A stretch of 64,000 nucleotides of DNA from Lucinisca nassula (GCA_963580285.1 OY757026.1:48831143-48895142), one strand, 5' to 3'; positions 53,601-62,911 are shown, counted from the first letter of the stretch. The notes: generated by a model not told the origin, from the letters alone. A program made the numbers and translations.

Positions 53601-55340
53601 TCCGTAATTTTTCAATACATGACAACTTTTGGGACTTCCTGTTTGCTTTTCTATAAGCTCTGTCCCATGAAAAAGGTGTCTGCTCTTAAAGGAAAGAATT
53701 TGCTCCTGAGGAGCAAATTCTTTCTTTTAAGAGTTGACCCCTATTGACAAGGGAGACAAAAATACTTTTGCAGGAGTTACCTCTCCGGAAGTTGTTCCCA
53801 TTCCCCTAAAGGGTTAACAAAGTGCCAAAGTCGCAGTGTCAACCACAACTTAAGGAAAATGAGAACACCTGGCATATTTTTACGTCACTTTAAAAAGGAG
53901 ACAACCTTTGAGACTTCCTGATTGCTTTTCTATAAGCCCTGTCCCACCGTAAAAGGGGTCTACACTTAACCCTTTTTGTACCAAATGGAATCTTCCTCCT
54001 TATATATACTAGCACGAGTCCATTTCAAAATTGAGGGGTGTCAGTTTGTGTTTTCTTCAAATTTTATTCGGAAAAATGGCTTATCTTTTTGCAAATAGTG
54101 TAGGCCCTGATCAGACGCCGCGTTCTGCGGCGTCTGATCTAGGGCTGCACAGTTTGCCTGGGTACCCGTTTAGGGGTTTCTGGTACAAAATGGGTTAATG
54201 GGAAGATTTTCTTTGCTTATAGAGTTGATCCCTATTGACATGAGAGACAAAAATATTTTTGCAGGAGATGCCCTCTTCCCTTAAGGGGAACCTGTCACAT
54301 ATTCGGACATTTTTCCAGGGAAGAAACTGTTTGTTTTCCTATAAACTTGCACGCCTGCATAAAGTTATCTACTCTTGACGAAAAGACCTTGCAAAGAGGG
54401 AGAGGAATTGTTTCACACAAGAGGAGACTTTATGTCAAAGTGAAACAAACGTCCTTCTAAAAAAAATCTTCCTTAGTATTTTGCGCCTCGAAGTTGCTTA
54501 GTCGGATGCGCGTCTGTCCGGTGGTCTCGAGGTCGCAGGTTCCATCACCGTCGTGTGGGCAACATGCTTTCGTGGAGATTGATAATGAAATCTTTTCTAT
54601 TGCCATTGTCTTTCTTCCGTTGATTCAGGAACTGCAGCTGTCAGTTTCTGTCGATAGAAGGTGCACTGTAATGGTTGACTGCCTATGTTCGAAAACAAGC
54701 CTATCTATGAAAAGCGTGACTAGGTAAACTGACCGGCTTGACACATCAGGGTCATTAAACTGCAATTCAAATGAAAAGCTCGCCTTAGAGATGCCTCCGC
54801 TGGACCAATACGAAAACACGCCTGTTAAAACATATTAAAATTTTTAAACCAAACAATGAAAATTTTCGGATTAAAAATTCGGACATTTTTCGAATTTCTG
54901 CTCAACAAAACAGAGTTTTGGAACTCGTTAGAACCGCATCGACGAGGCGGTTCTAACGAGTACCCACAATCTATGTTTACTGGACAGAAATAAGAAAAAT
55001 AATTTATACCCCTGTAAACCCCAGATTTACCATTGAAAAGTAGGGTTTAAGGGTCAAAATTATATAGGCGTGTTTTCGTAAATGGGCCGGTTTTTGTGAC
55101 AAGCGGTTTGCTTCTCCAGACAAGGATTTGCTTTGGAGTGTAGACCCCTGGTGAAATGTCACATTTAAGTGTTATTAAACTGTGAACAGGGGTCTAGGTT
55201 TTACATCCAATTGTATGATATTTTCACATACCTGCGAATGAGGTGATAGTAGGCATATTTTCCCTGAGGTTATCACAGCTCGTATGGAGGCAAAACTGGT
55301 CCCATACAGATTGCCTCGGAATTCTCCAAACTCCACAAAC
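50495..55340 (-). CDS. MAGUK p55/PALS (MPP) family gene, C-terminal part of guanylate-kinase-like domain
   Basis: Three minus-strand exons join in frame (final two junctions phase 0) to give about 142 residues ending in TAG. The product contains F-V-E-F-G-E-F-R-G-N-L-Y-G-T-S, S-G-K-I-C-L-L-S, K-P-F-I-I-Y-I-R-P-P, K-Y-G-H-L-F-D, I-I-N-D-N and P-Q-W-V-P-I-T-W. These are hallmark blocks of the guanylate-kinase-like domain in membrane-associated guanylate kinase homologues of the p55/PALS group. These proteins are scaffolds at cell junctions and the domain binds protein partners rather than making GDP. S-G-K-I-C-L-L-S recalls PALS1/MPP5, while Y-G-H-L-F-D recalls the MPP3/MPP7 group, so I do not choose a paralogue. 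PDZ, SH3 and the P-loop exon are not visible and probably lie beyond position 64000. Confidence 0.88.
50985..51216. mobile_element. Hairpin element with GATGCCGGACAGTG stem
   Basis: Same stem as at 19880. The left flank GTGAATGCAGTATTAAAAAT is shared. Confidence 0.88.
51380..51485. mobile_element. GTTAGAACCGCC hairpin MITE in MAGUK intron
   Basis: GTTCGTTAGAACCGCCTCAA and CGTTCTAACGAACACCTACA, flanked by TTTATTCCTGCTTCAAACAA and its complement. Confidence 0.88.
51591..51659. repeat. CAAACAGTG-type hairpin, worn
   Basis: GCAAATAATGTAAATCTTGA and GGGTATACACCGTTTGCC. Confidence 0.72.
51745..52100. mobile_element. Hairpin element, half stem
   Basis: ATACTCGTGATGCCGGACTG and GACGGATTTTTCCATCCATT are one side of the stem; the other side is lost. 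Confidence 0.65.
52255..52395 (-). CDS. MAGUK penultimate exon
   Basis: On the minus strand, acceptor TTTGATTGCAG precedes 47 codons and donor GTAAGC follows (complement of GCTTAC at 52249-52254). It reads A-I-K-F-L-R-S-V-E-I-K-P-F-I-I-Y-I-R-P-P-P-L-E-V-L-R, equivalent to the L-R-T-x-E-L-K-P-Y-I-I-F-I block of MPP proteins, and ends N-T-R-L-F-S. Phase 0 at both ends. Confidence 0.88.
52502..52571. repeat. Variant hairpin GCGAGCAGCGAAGGTTC
   Basis: GCGAGCAGCGAAGGTTCAAG pairs with AGAACCTTCGCTCCTCGCT around GCCTGCGCATCCGCG. Confidence 0.8.
52740..53335 (+). mobile_element. SINE-A split by a SINE-B insertion
   Basis: The head (CCTCGGTAGCTCAGTCGG, B box GGGTTCGATACC) and first half lie at 52740-52935. 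The second half resumes at 53223 and ends GGTCGTTAAACCCC with an AAACAAAC tail. The interruption is a complete SINE-B with target duplication. Confidence 0.92.
52936..53222 (-). mobile_element. SINE-B inserted in SINE-A
   Basis: Flanked by the exact 11-bp target duplication CAGTACTGGTT (52925-52935 and 53223-53233), which is itself SINE-A sequence. Confidence 0.96.
53392..53461. repeat. CAAACAGTG-type hairpin, worn
   Basis: GGCAAACAGCCTAGTCCTTA and CAGGGTCCACACTGCTGGC. Confidence 0.7.
53569..53810. mobile_element. Hairpin element TTAAGGGGAATGGGAACACC
   Basis: AGAATTTGCTCCTGAGGAGC core. The ends TTAAGGGGAATGGGAACA and TGTTCCCATTCCCCTAA are nearly perfect inverted repeats. Confidence 0.9.
53848..54300. 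mobile_element. Hairpin element, worn and interrupted
   Basis: It starts TTAAGGAAAATGAGAACACC. Its centre has been replaced or invaded by AT-rich sequence and a CAAACAGTG hairpin at 54091. Confidence 0.7.
54091..54158. repeat. CAAACAGTG-type hairpin nested in another hairpin element
   Basis: GCAAATAGTGTAGGCCCTGA and CTAGGGCTGCACAGTTTGCC around GACGCCGC/GCGGCGTC. Confidence 0.85.
54485..54778 (+). mobile_element. SINE-A, diverged
   Basis: It has the head with GCGTCTGTCCGGTGGTC, then TTTCGTGGAGATTGATAATG, GCAGCTGTCAGTTTCTG and a worn tail GTCATTAAACTGCAATTC. Confidence 0.8.
54880..55060. mobile_element. GTTAGAACCGC MITE in MAGUK intron
   Basis: CTCGTTAGAACCGCATCGAC and GAGGCGGTTCTAACGAGTAC, then CCCCTGTAAACCCCAGATTT. 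Confidence 0.9.
55232..55340 (-). CDS. MAGUK upstream exon in guanylate-kinase-like domain
   Basis: On the minus strand, acceptor CAATTTTCAG precedes one base plus 36 codons, and donor GTATGT follows. It reads F-V-E-F-G-E-F-R-G-N-L-Y-G-T-S-F-A-S-I-R-A-V-I-T-S-G-K and ends S-P-H-S-Q. The next exon continues directly with A-I-K-F-L-R. The preceding exon must end in phase 2, and I did not find it between 55345 and 64000. Confidence 0.9.
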
Positions 55341-55344
55341 CTGA

Positions 55345-55790
55345 AAATTGAAAAGGGAAACGATCAGAAACTGATATAATCGGACCCCAAACCCATCCTA
55401 TCAGTTGGGTGCAACATCTTGGGACAGAATAATGGAAAATAAGTGTATAACAATCTCTAAAGATTGTGGTCAATCCATTATTCTAACACAGCGCGCCTAT
55501 ATAGGCAATGGAAAACAACTGTGTTTTATTCTACAACAAATCACGGCTAAGAAGAGCGTGACAAGTGACGTCATTAAAAACTGCCAATTGATGATGTCAC
55601 TAGTCGATTTCCTTGACGTAAAACGGTGTAACGTCATTTTCTCGCATCGAAAACGTTAGAAAAGGATGTAAATGCATGTGTTTCAGTCGTAAATTTTAGC
55701 GGGATTTCTTCTAACAATGGCGAAAAGTTGTGAGATTTTGAAGTAAACAACAACATTATTGCCGATTTTCAGCGTGTTAGAATCGAAATA
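55345..55790. other. MAGUK intron or upstream region, no exon recognised
   Basis: AAAATTGAAAAGGGAAAC and CAGAAACTGATATAATCGGA here recur at 56050-56095, an internal duplication. An 84-codon + strand frame at 55405 has no family resemblance. Confidence 0.45.
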
Positions 55791-55793
55791 GAT

Positions 55794-55945
55794 TAGCTCT
55801 AGTCTGTGATTTATTGAGTAATAAATCACCGTTTGTCGGTCAGTTGTAAGTAGACAAATCACGCGCGCTACGCGCTCGTGATTTGTCTACTTTACAACTG
55901 ACCTCCAAACTGTGATTTATTAATCCACAAATCACAGTTAGAGCT
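55794..55945. mobile_element. Hairpin MITE with CTCTAGTCTGTGATTTATT arms
   Basis: TAGCTCTAGTCTGTGATTTA pairs with AAATCACAGTTAGAGCT. The core AATCACGCGCGCTACGCGCT is also palindromic. Confidence 0.85.
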
Positions 55946-56449
55946 GATATATTTCTTAAGTATGGTGTTAATAAGGACTAAAAGCCTGGTTGTAAGCGGA
56001 GACGTTTTACGTCCTTCACAACTGCACACCAAAAACGTCCTGCATGGTATGAAAATTGAAAAGGGAAACAATCAGAAACTGATACAATCAGATCCCAAAC
56101 CCTCATCTAAATGTAAATGTAACCTTTCATCTTTAGGATTTAATCAGGTAGCCAGAGAAAGGAATTGTACAAAGACCGTTCGTGGGGGTCAGTACCCGTT
56201 ATAGCAATAAAAAGTCCAGGGCATGACCCCATTTTACTTGAGAAACAAGAATTCGGCCTCTTCACGAAAGGCTATGTCGCATCTGTCACCGAACCAAGGT
56301 CGAACATTGATGCTTGCATTAAAGTTGCCATTCCTAGATGCAAGCTAGCTCTGGGTATTATTATTGAAGCTCTAATAGTTCTTGAGAAATGAACTTAAAC
56401 ATTAGGCTGAGCACTAGGGTTGATGCAATAGTTCACTAAGTCAGCGAAC

Positions 56450-57270
56450 CATGAAATGTAGGTCAAGGTCAAATATGGATGCTTGCATTATAGTTGTCAT
56501 CACTAATTACAAGTATGTACTAAGTATCATTTATAAAGCTCATAGGCCTAAAAAATAGCTGTGTTTCCCCTAATCCGACCGACCCTGCTTTTTGTGCCGA
56601 CCCTGCAATTTTTATTGCCATCCAGAAAAAATAAAATGATTTTCTTACCTACCGACATTAATATTTTCTAGCACTTTTGATAAAATATCAAAAGACCGTT
56701 AAAAAAGGCAAAACTAATACTTAAAATCCTGTCCTTTTGCTTCCTTGATGCCATAAACCTCATTATTTGAATGTTTTCTAGTAATATGGTTGGAATTGAG
56801 CCCTTTTAAAGATTTTTCATCTTTTTCCATCAAATAAAAAGTTGACAAAAAATAAAAAGTTTAATCGACGGGCCGACCCTGATTGTTTTTGGCATGTTAG
56901 CGGAAACACCGCTATATTTTAGGCCTTTTTGTTATTTTGAAATGGACTTGACTGTTAGGGTGAACGCTGGAATAGTCGCAATATTTCACAAAGTCAGTGA
57001 ACCTTAAATTGTAGGTCAAGGTCAAATATGGACGCTTGCATTAAAATTTCCATCACAAAATACAAGTTTGTACCAAGTATCATTAATGAAGCTCTTATAG
57101 TTCTTGAGAAATGAATTTGGCCATTAGGGTGAACGCTAGGGTGGTCGCAATATTTTACAAAGTCAGTGAACCATGAAATGTAGGTCAAGGTCAAATATGG
57201 ATGCTCGCATTTAACTTGCCATCCCCAGATACAAGTTTGTACCAAGTATCAGTAATGAAGCTTTTATAAT
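56450..57270 (+). repeat. Tandem repeat, ~170-180 bp unit
   Basis: GTAGGTCAAGGTCAAATATG recurs near 56458, 57012 and 57180 with ACAAGTTTGTACCAAGTATC. The second position is separated by ~380 bp of other AT-rich sequence. Its TAGGTCAAGGTCA resembles the repeat at 100-715. Confidence 0.8.
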
Positions 57271-57584
57271 TATGTTTGCCAATGTCCAAATAAAGGAACC
57301 CACTGCACATTTTACAGATTATACTTTTTTTCATTCTGACGTCAGAAGGACAAGAAAATCTTGGCTATCAATAAGCGTTACGTGGATAAAACACAAACGC
57401 TATTGGCCCTGGAAGTGATAGTCTCGTACGAGTATGTAAAGTAACTTTTGAGCGATCGATTAAAGATCGACCCAAACAGGGCTTATCTTGCAATCCATAG
57501 ACCTTTCACCACTTTAACTAAAATTGTCTGTGTCCGGTATTTTTTTAGCGTCCATTCTCATGTTTACAAGTCCCTGAAATGAAC
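57271..57584. other. No gene seen
   Basis: AT-rich with no named repeat. Confidence 0.4.
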
Positions 57585-57805
57585 ACTCCTCTAAATTCCA
57601 GTTCATATAGAGAAAACTGGGATTTACAGGGGTATTCATTATTTTGCTTATTTCTGCTCCAAGACATAGGTTGTGGTTGCTCGTCAGAACCGCCTCATTG
57701 AGGCGGTTTCTAAGGAGCACCCACAACATACGTTTGGTGTATAAGAAGAAAAATTTCATCGGACAAGTAGCGATTCTGGATATATGAAATAATGCACTTG
57801 TCACA
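57585..57805. mobile_element. GTCAGAACCGCCTC MITE
   Basis: GCTCGTCAGAACCGCCTCAT and GAGGCGGTTTCTAAGGAGCA with typical flanks. Confidence 0.88.
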
Positions 57806-57847
57806 CGGGTGTCTTATCTAATGTGTGCCTTCCGAAGATTTATTGAC

Positions 57848-58140
57848 TGATTGAATTAAGGTTTAACGTCCCGCTCAACACTATTCATGTCATTTTGGAG
57901 GCATTGCTTCCAATTTTGTCGGACTTTTACCCGACATTGAGATGAAATGACATCTCAAGCCTTTCCGCCCAATGAAACCAAAAGTCTTACATGCATTGGG
58001 CGGCCTGACTCACACCATTTTGCCTTGGCAGGCTTAGTCTTTTAACCTGTTTACCAGTACTCATGAGTGGCCAGTTTCAGCTCTGCGCGGAAGCACCATG
58101 CAGCCTAATCTATTTCTCCAAGCCCCGATGGGTTGGGGCG
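57848..58140 (-). mobile_element. SINE-B, near full length
   Basis: TTAAGGTTTAACGTCCCGCT at the left, CAAGCCCCGATGGGTTGGGG at the right. Confidence 0.9.
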
Positions 58141-58164
58141 GCTTCCGCAGATCAAAGAAAGTTA

Positions 58165-58262
58165 CTTGCGCTTTCTTCTAAGAAGGCCACTAGGCATGCG
58201 ATCGATGATTAGGAGGTCGCGGCTTTATTCCCCACTGGGCCTTCAGCATTATTTCCTGGTGT
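58165..58262 (+). mobile_element. SINE-A head fragment
   Basis: TCTAAGAAGGCCACTAGG, GATTAGGAGGTCGCGG and a worn B box resemble the tRNA-like head only. Confidence 0.55.
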
Positions 58263-58500
58263 TAGATTATAAGAATCTAATATGGGTGTGAGGGGTGGAT
58301 GGAAAAATCCGTCCCGAGGGACACTGTCCGGCATCACGAGGCTTGCCGAGTGATGCCGGGCAGTGATCCCGAGTGACGGATTTTTCTATGCACCCCTCAC
58401 ACCCATATTGGATTCTTTTTCTTGCATACCTTCTATTTCTTAAAGCGGATTTTTAATGCTGCAGTCACTTCGGTTACCAGCGTCCGCCATATTTTGTTGA
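58263..58500. mobile_element. Hairpin element with GATGCCGGACAGTG stem, inverted
   Basis: AATCTAATATGGGTGTGAGG pairs with CCTCACACCCATATTGGATT. It continues into TTGCATACCTTCTATTTCTT and a further worn flank shared with 12270 and 50880. Confidence 0.88.
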
Positions 58501-58946
58501 CACTGCAGGAATGTTTAGTGACGTTGCTGTGACGTCAACCTTAACGGCGACGGCGCAAACGAGGTCGTAATCAACCAGTGCATCTATCAAACACGCGATT
58601 ATTTACGATTTTGGGTCGGAACACCAGGGTCAGAACATAAATTTCTATCCCAGGGTAAAATCACGGATTTCCTTGTCTGGTGTGCAAGAACATGAAATCC
58701 CAGCAAAATGGCGCTGAACGTCGACATACACTGTTTGTTTACATCATTCTTCCCTGAAAAACACTTTCCGGTTGTTTATGTTTCGTAAAATTAAATGCGT
58801 CTTGTTTATAGCCTTTAACCAATATAAAGCTTAGCGCCCCAAAATTGGCATAGTATTAGATCAGATGCCGCCAAATGAAGCGTCTGATCAGGTTCTATCT
58901 TTATTGTTAACCCTTGTCCTGCTGAGCCCGGATATGCCTTATCTTT

Positions 58947-59051
58947 GAAACAATGTAGATCCAGATCAGATGGCTTCTGAAGAAGCCATCTGATCCTGTG
59001 TAGATCCAGATCAGATGGAGAAGCCATCTGATCAGGATCTTCATTGTTTGC
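58947..59051. repeat. Doubled CAAACAGTG hairpin
   Basis: AACAATGTAGATCCAGATCA, then the stem AGATGGCTTCTGAAGAAGCC twice, ending CAGGATCTTCATTGTTTGCC. Confidence 0.85.
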
Positions 59052-59379
59052 CATCCAGTTTATGAATTTGTTGCAATAATTTGCATCAAGTAGGCCTAAT
59101 CTGATTGGCTGATAATCAGTAGTGGGTGTGACATATTTAAATATTCAGCAGGACAAGGGTTTATAAACGCAACAGATAAAATTATAACAAATAAAGTTGT
59201 TCAAGGCTATTGAGAGGAATATCCTATAACCCCCCCCCCCCCCCCCCATCCCCCCAAAAATGCATTGCTGACATGGATGTCGTCATGACGTTACTTAATC
59301 CCGCCAAAGTGTTATTACACATGTGGGCATACGATTTCTATTACACGACACGCCTATCAACGACGTCATATGTCATGCG

Positions 59380-59605
59380 ACGAAGTGCATTTTTTCACAT
59401 CTCCAAAATGGCTGCTTTTCTTATGAAAGTCCTTATTTTTATTATTATTATTATTATTATTTTTATTATTTATTTCTACCGCAAACATATGCTGTGTGTG
59501 CTCTTTAGAACCGATTCTAACGAGTTACCACAACCTATGTCTTGGAGCAGAGAAAGAAATATAATGCATACCTCCGTAAACCACAGTTTTCTATAGTGAT
59601 GGTTA
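59380..59605. mobile_element. GTTAGAACCG MITE with ATT expansion
   Basis: ACATCTCCAAAATGGCTGCT at the left, an (ATT)n run at 59435-59465, and GAACCGATTCTAACGAG as a shortened stem. Confidence 0.85.
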
Positions 59606-59652
59606 AGGGAGGCGGGGGTGGGGATTATTTCACCTGATGCTATTGAGAGGAA

Positions 59653-60085
59653 AGTAGGGTAAAAATGGGGGGGGGGCCAATCTAGTCCTCAGGACTAGAT
59701 TCCACCCTCTGACGTCATATCCGGCGGCCATCTTGAATCACGTGACATCCGGTCGGCCATCTTGGATGACGTATTTCCGACCGCCATCTTGAACCGTCGT
59801 CACGTCCTGTCGGCCATCTTGGATGACGTCATAACGCGCCACTTTTATCGCGGTCGAATTTATTGGGGGGAAAAAACGCGCCATTTTTTTTTTCGCGCGC
59901 TTTCGTGCGCTATATTGTCCATGCACCTTCTAAGCGCAACTTCGGTCATTACCCCTTATGATCCCCTGTCTGGGGTTTAAGCATTGGGTGGGGGGGGGGG
60001 ACCTTTTTTCGAGCCCTAGAGCGATACTGTATTAACTTCTATGACTGCCGGATACGCTCTATAACCGCGTTTATTGTTTTAACAC
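59653..60085 (+). repeat. Left terminal inverted repeat of the Polinton-like element
   Basis: It matches the complement of 63523-63960 almost base for base, differing mainly in lengths of G runs and a few substitutions toward the inner end. It contains four GCCATCTTG motifs spaced about 27-30 bp, TGACGTCA and CACGTGA. It therefore could act as a promoter (inference). Confidence 0.93.
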
Positions 60086-60089
60086 GCTC

Positions 60090-61620
60090 TTGCCGGTTAT
60101 CCTCAATACTACCTCCTCACTGCCTCCTCACTACCTCCTCAATGCCTCCTCACTACCTCCTCACCGCCTCCTCATCGCTTCTTACTTCGGAAAACGAGTG
60201 TTCGGTACCTTATCGACCCTTTAAAACATCTTCAACAGTCATTCAACACGCATGCCCTGGTTACCCTCACTGCTTCCAGGTTATCGGCTTGCACTGGTAA
60301 CCCTCACTGCCACCTCACCGCCTCCTTACTTCCTCCTCGACGTCTCCTCACTACCTCCTCACTGCCCCTCATTACCTCCTCAACACCTCCTCACTACCTC
60401 CTCCACTGCCTCCTCACGGCCTCCTCACTACCTTCTCATCGCTTCTTACTACGGTGAATTAGTTTGGGCTTGTTCGACGTTGGCCTTATCGTCCCTTTAA
60501 AACATCTTCAACAGTCATTCAACACGCATGCCCTGGTTACCCTCACTGCTTCCAGGTTACCGGCTTGCACTGGTAACCCTCACTGCCTCCTCACCGCCTC
60601 CTTACTTCCTCCTCGACGTCTCCTCACTCCCTCCTCATTACCTCCTCACTGCCCCTCATTACCTCCTCAACACCTCCTCTCTACCTCCTCCACTGCCTCC
60701 TCACGGCCTCCTCACTACCTTCTCATCGCTTCTTACTACGGTGAATTAGTTTGGGCTTGTTCGACGTTGGCCTTATCGTCCCTTTAAAACATCTTCAACA
60801 GTCATTCAACACGCATGCTCTGGTTACCCTCACTGCCTCATTACCTCCTCACCACCTCCTCACTACCTCCTCATTACCTCCTCACCGCCTCCTCATTACC
60901 TCCTCATCGCCTCCTCACTACCTCCTCATTACCTCCTCACCGCCTCCTCATTACCTCCTCACTACCTCTCACTGCCTCCTCATCGCTTCTTACTACGGAG
61001 AATGAGTTTGGACATCTTCGGTGTTGCCCTTATGGACCCTTTAAAACATCTTCAACATTCATTCAACACGCATGTCCTGGTTACCCTCACTGCCTCCAGG
61101 TTACTGACTTGCACTGGTAACCCTCATTGCCTCCTCACCACCTCCTCATTACCTCCTCAATGCCTCCTCACTACCTCCTCATTACCTCCTCACCACCTCC
61201 TCACTACCTCCTCAACGCCTCCTCACTACCTCCTCATCGCTTCTTACTATGGAGAACGAGTTTGGGCATGTTCGGTGTTGCCTTATCGTCTCTTTAAAAC
61301 ATTTTCAACAATCACTCATTATGCTAACGCTTGTTACCCTCACCTGTCCCCAGTTACCCCTCACTGCCTCCTTACCGCCTCCTCACTACCTCCTCACTAC
61401 CTCCTCACAGCCTCCTTACTCACTCCTCAATTCCTCCTCATTACCTCATCGCTTCAAGGGCACTTTGGCGGACGCCATGGCTATATTTGTGCCTATTGTT
61501 TTAGCATGCTTGTTACAGTCACTGGCTCCCGGGTACCCTCACTACCTCCTCACTGCCTCCTCATCGCCTCCTCCCTACCTTATTACCTCCTCTTCACTAT
61601 CTCCTCTTACCGTCTTTAGT
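60090..61620 (+). repeat. CCTCCTCA-rich array with a higher-order ~250-290 bp unit
   Basis: Short CCTCCTCACTA-like repeats fill this stretch. They are organised into larger units, each starting near TCGCTTCTTACTACGG and containing CCCTTTAAAACATCTTCAAC and CATTCAACACGCATG. Units begin near 60175, 60440, 60728, 60984 and 61230. Open frames here are Ser/Leu/Pro-rich repeat translations and not genes. A short related piece (TTTGGGCTTGTT, complemented) sits near 63500 just inside the right terminal repeat. Confidence 0.9.
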
Positions 61621-61899
61621 CAGTACCCCCGCATTCTTCTCTTCCCATATCTGGGTGTATGGATGCTATGTGTCTGTGCTAGGTGGGAGCTCAATGTTTC
61701 GACCTAGTCATAATGGTTGAGAACAGCATGGATCCGGTTTGGGCAGGATTCATCCGGATTTTTTTTTATACAATTAAATGTTATGTATCTTCCTCCTCCT
61801 CCTCATTTATGCGAAAATCTCCGAAGCGGCCACATCAAGTAGCATTTCAGGACAAATTAATATATTTTCTTTTTAACACAAAAATAACGAAAAAGTATC
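61621..61899. other. Region upstream of the transposon ORF
   Basis: Unique-looking sequence between the CCTCCTCA array and the ORF. It has T-rich runs and a CTCCTCCTCCTC tract near 61790. No further gene or clear promoter motif is seen. Confidence 0.4.
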
Positions 61900-62769
61900 A
61901 TGTATGCTTGCCAAATTTGTTCCAAACAGTTCAAAAGGGGAGACAACATGCGTCGACACGTTAAAACCGATGATGACACGATAGATGATAGTGAGAGTCG
62001 AGAAACCTTAGAACTGGAAGAAGGCGACGATAAAAATGGTGGCGATGACACGAGTTTACAGGATTACACGGATGAGGAGGAGGAAATGGAGGCGGAGGAG
62101 GAGGAGGAGGAGGAGGAGACAATAGAAGACAGTAAAGAAGCAGATTCAGATGACGCTTGGCGTTTATTGATTGAGGAGGTGTATGAGCGTTGCCAGTCAG
62201 AGTTTAATGAAAGAGTCGCCAAGTACATGCTGGACAAAGGGAAAGACCAAGAGGCAGCTAGGAAGAAAGTGTATGATATTATGTTACCCACGTACAGAAA
62301 AGTGCTGGCGAACGTTTTTGTCAACGAAATGTTGTGGTTTGAAGCCATGAAAAAAGATCGTACTTACCTTACTGTTAAAAATACGGTATCCGATTTGAAA
62401 CTTTACGACGATTACGACACCGAGGAAGCTTGGAAATCTGCCGTCAACAAACGCAAATTTTTGTTTGACAGAATCTTAAAAGAAAACGACCCGCCAGAAG
62501 CATCAGACACCAGGGATTATGATAGAAAATCCGAAAAACAAGGAAATATAGCGGAAAATAACAATTCACAGGAAGGTAGAGGAAGTGACAGATTAAAAGT
62601 CAACTTAGTGAGTCCATCGGAAGCGATCGCATTGAGAGCTAAGGATGAGTTATTACGCGAAGGCAGAAAACGTGGATTCGATGGTTTTACGCCGGAAGAC
62701 ACAGCTGTGATAGAAACGATGAAAAAACAAAGAAGCCGAACACCCTGGACAATTGTACAGAATGTGTAA
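61900..62769 (+). CDS. Transposon-encoded acidic zinc-finger-like protein, 289 aa
   Basis: The only long intact ORF in the window, entirely within the Polinton-like element. Residues 4-20 form the first three ligands of a C2H2 finger (C4, C7, H20). Instead of a second histidine there is D-D-D at 24-26. Residues 24-100 are strongly acidic, with a Glu run near 65-75. From about residue 105 there is a probably helical domain with W-R-L-L-I-E-E-V-Y, L-P-T-Y-R-K-V-L, M-L-W-F-E-A-M and A-W-K-S-A-V-N-K-R-K-F-L. I recall similar finger-plus-helical proteins from transposon-rich invertebrate genomes but cannot name a characterised member. A stop at 62769 is followed by AATAAA at 62876. The function is unknown; binding to the element's own DNA or chromatin is only a guess. 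Confidence 0.8.
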   Translation: MYACQICSKQFKRGDNMRRHVKTDDDTIDDSESRETLELEEGDDKNGGDDTSLQDYTDEEEEMEAEEEEEEEETIEDSKEADSDDAWRLLIEEVYERCQSEFNERVAKYMLDKGKDQEAARKKVYDIMLPTYRKVLANVFVNEMLWFEAMKKDRTYLTVKNTVSDLKLYDDYDTEEAWKSAVNKRKFLFDRILKENDPPEASDTRDYDRKSEKQGNIAENNNSQEGRGSDRLKVNLVSPSEAIALRAKDELLREGRKRGFDGFTPEDTAVIETMKKQRSRTPWTIVQNV

Positions 62770-62875
62770 AAAAAAACCTGTGAACCTGGACTCGACATAA
62801 AATATGTCACTTTTTTATTGTCAAATATGTACATGTACTATGGTGTTTTTTCTTTTCCTATTTTTTGGAAAACCC

Positions 62876-62881
62876 AATAAA
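62876..62881 (+). terminator. Poly(A) signal of the transposon ORF
   Basis: AATAAA lies 107 bp after the stop codon of the 289-codon ORF and is followed by an A-rich stretch. A SINE is inserted 30 bp further on. Confidence 0.6.
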
Positions 62882-62911
62882 GAAAAAAAAGCAATGTTAC
62901 GTCTTATTTGA

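Noticed and set aside
60252..61707. Ser/Leu/Pro-rich open frames up to 205 codons
   Set aside because: They follow the CCTCCTCA array and its higher-order unit. There is no domain and no codon structure independent of the repeat.
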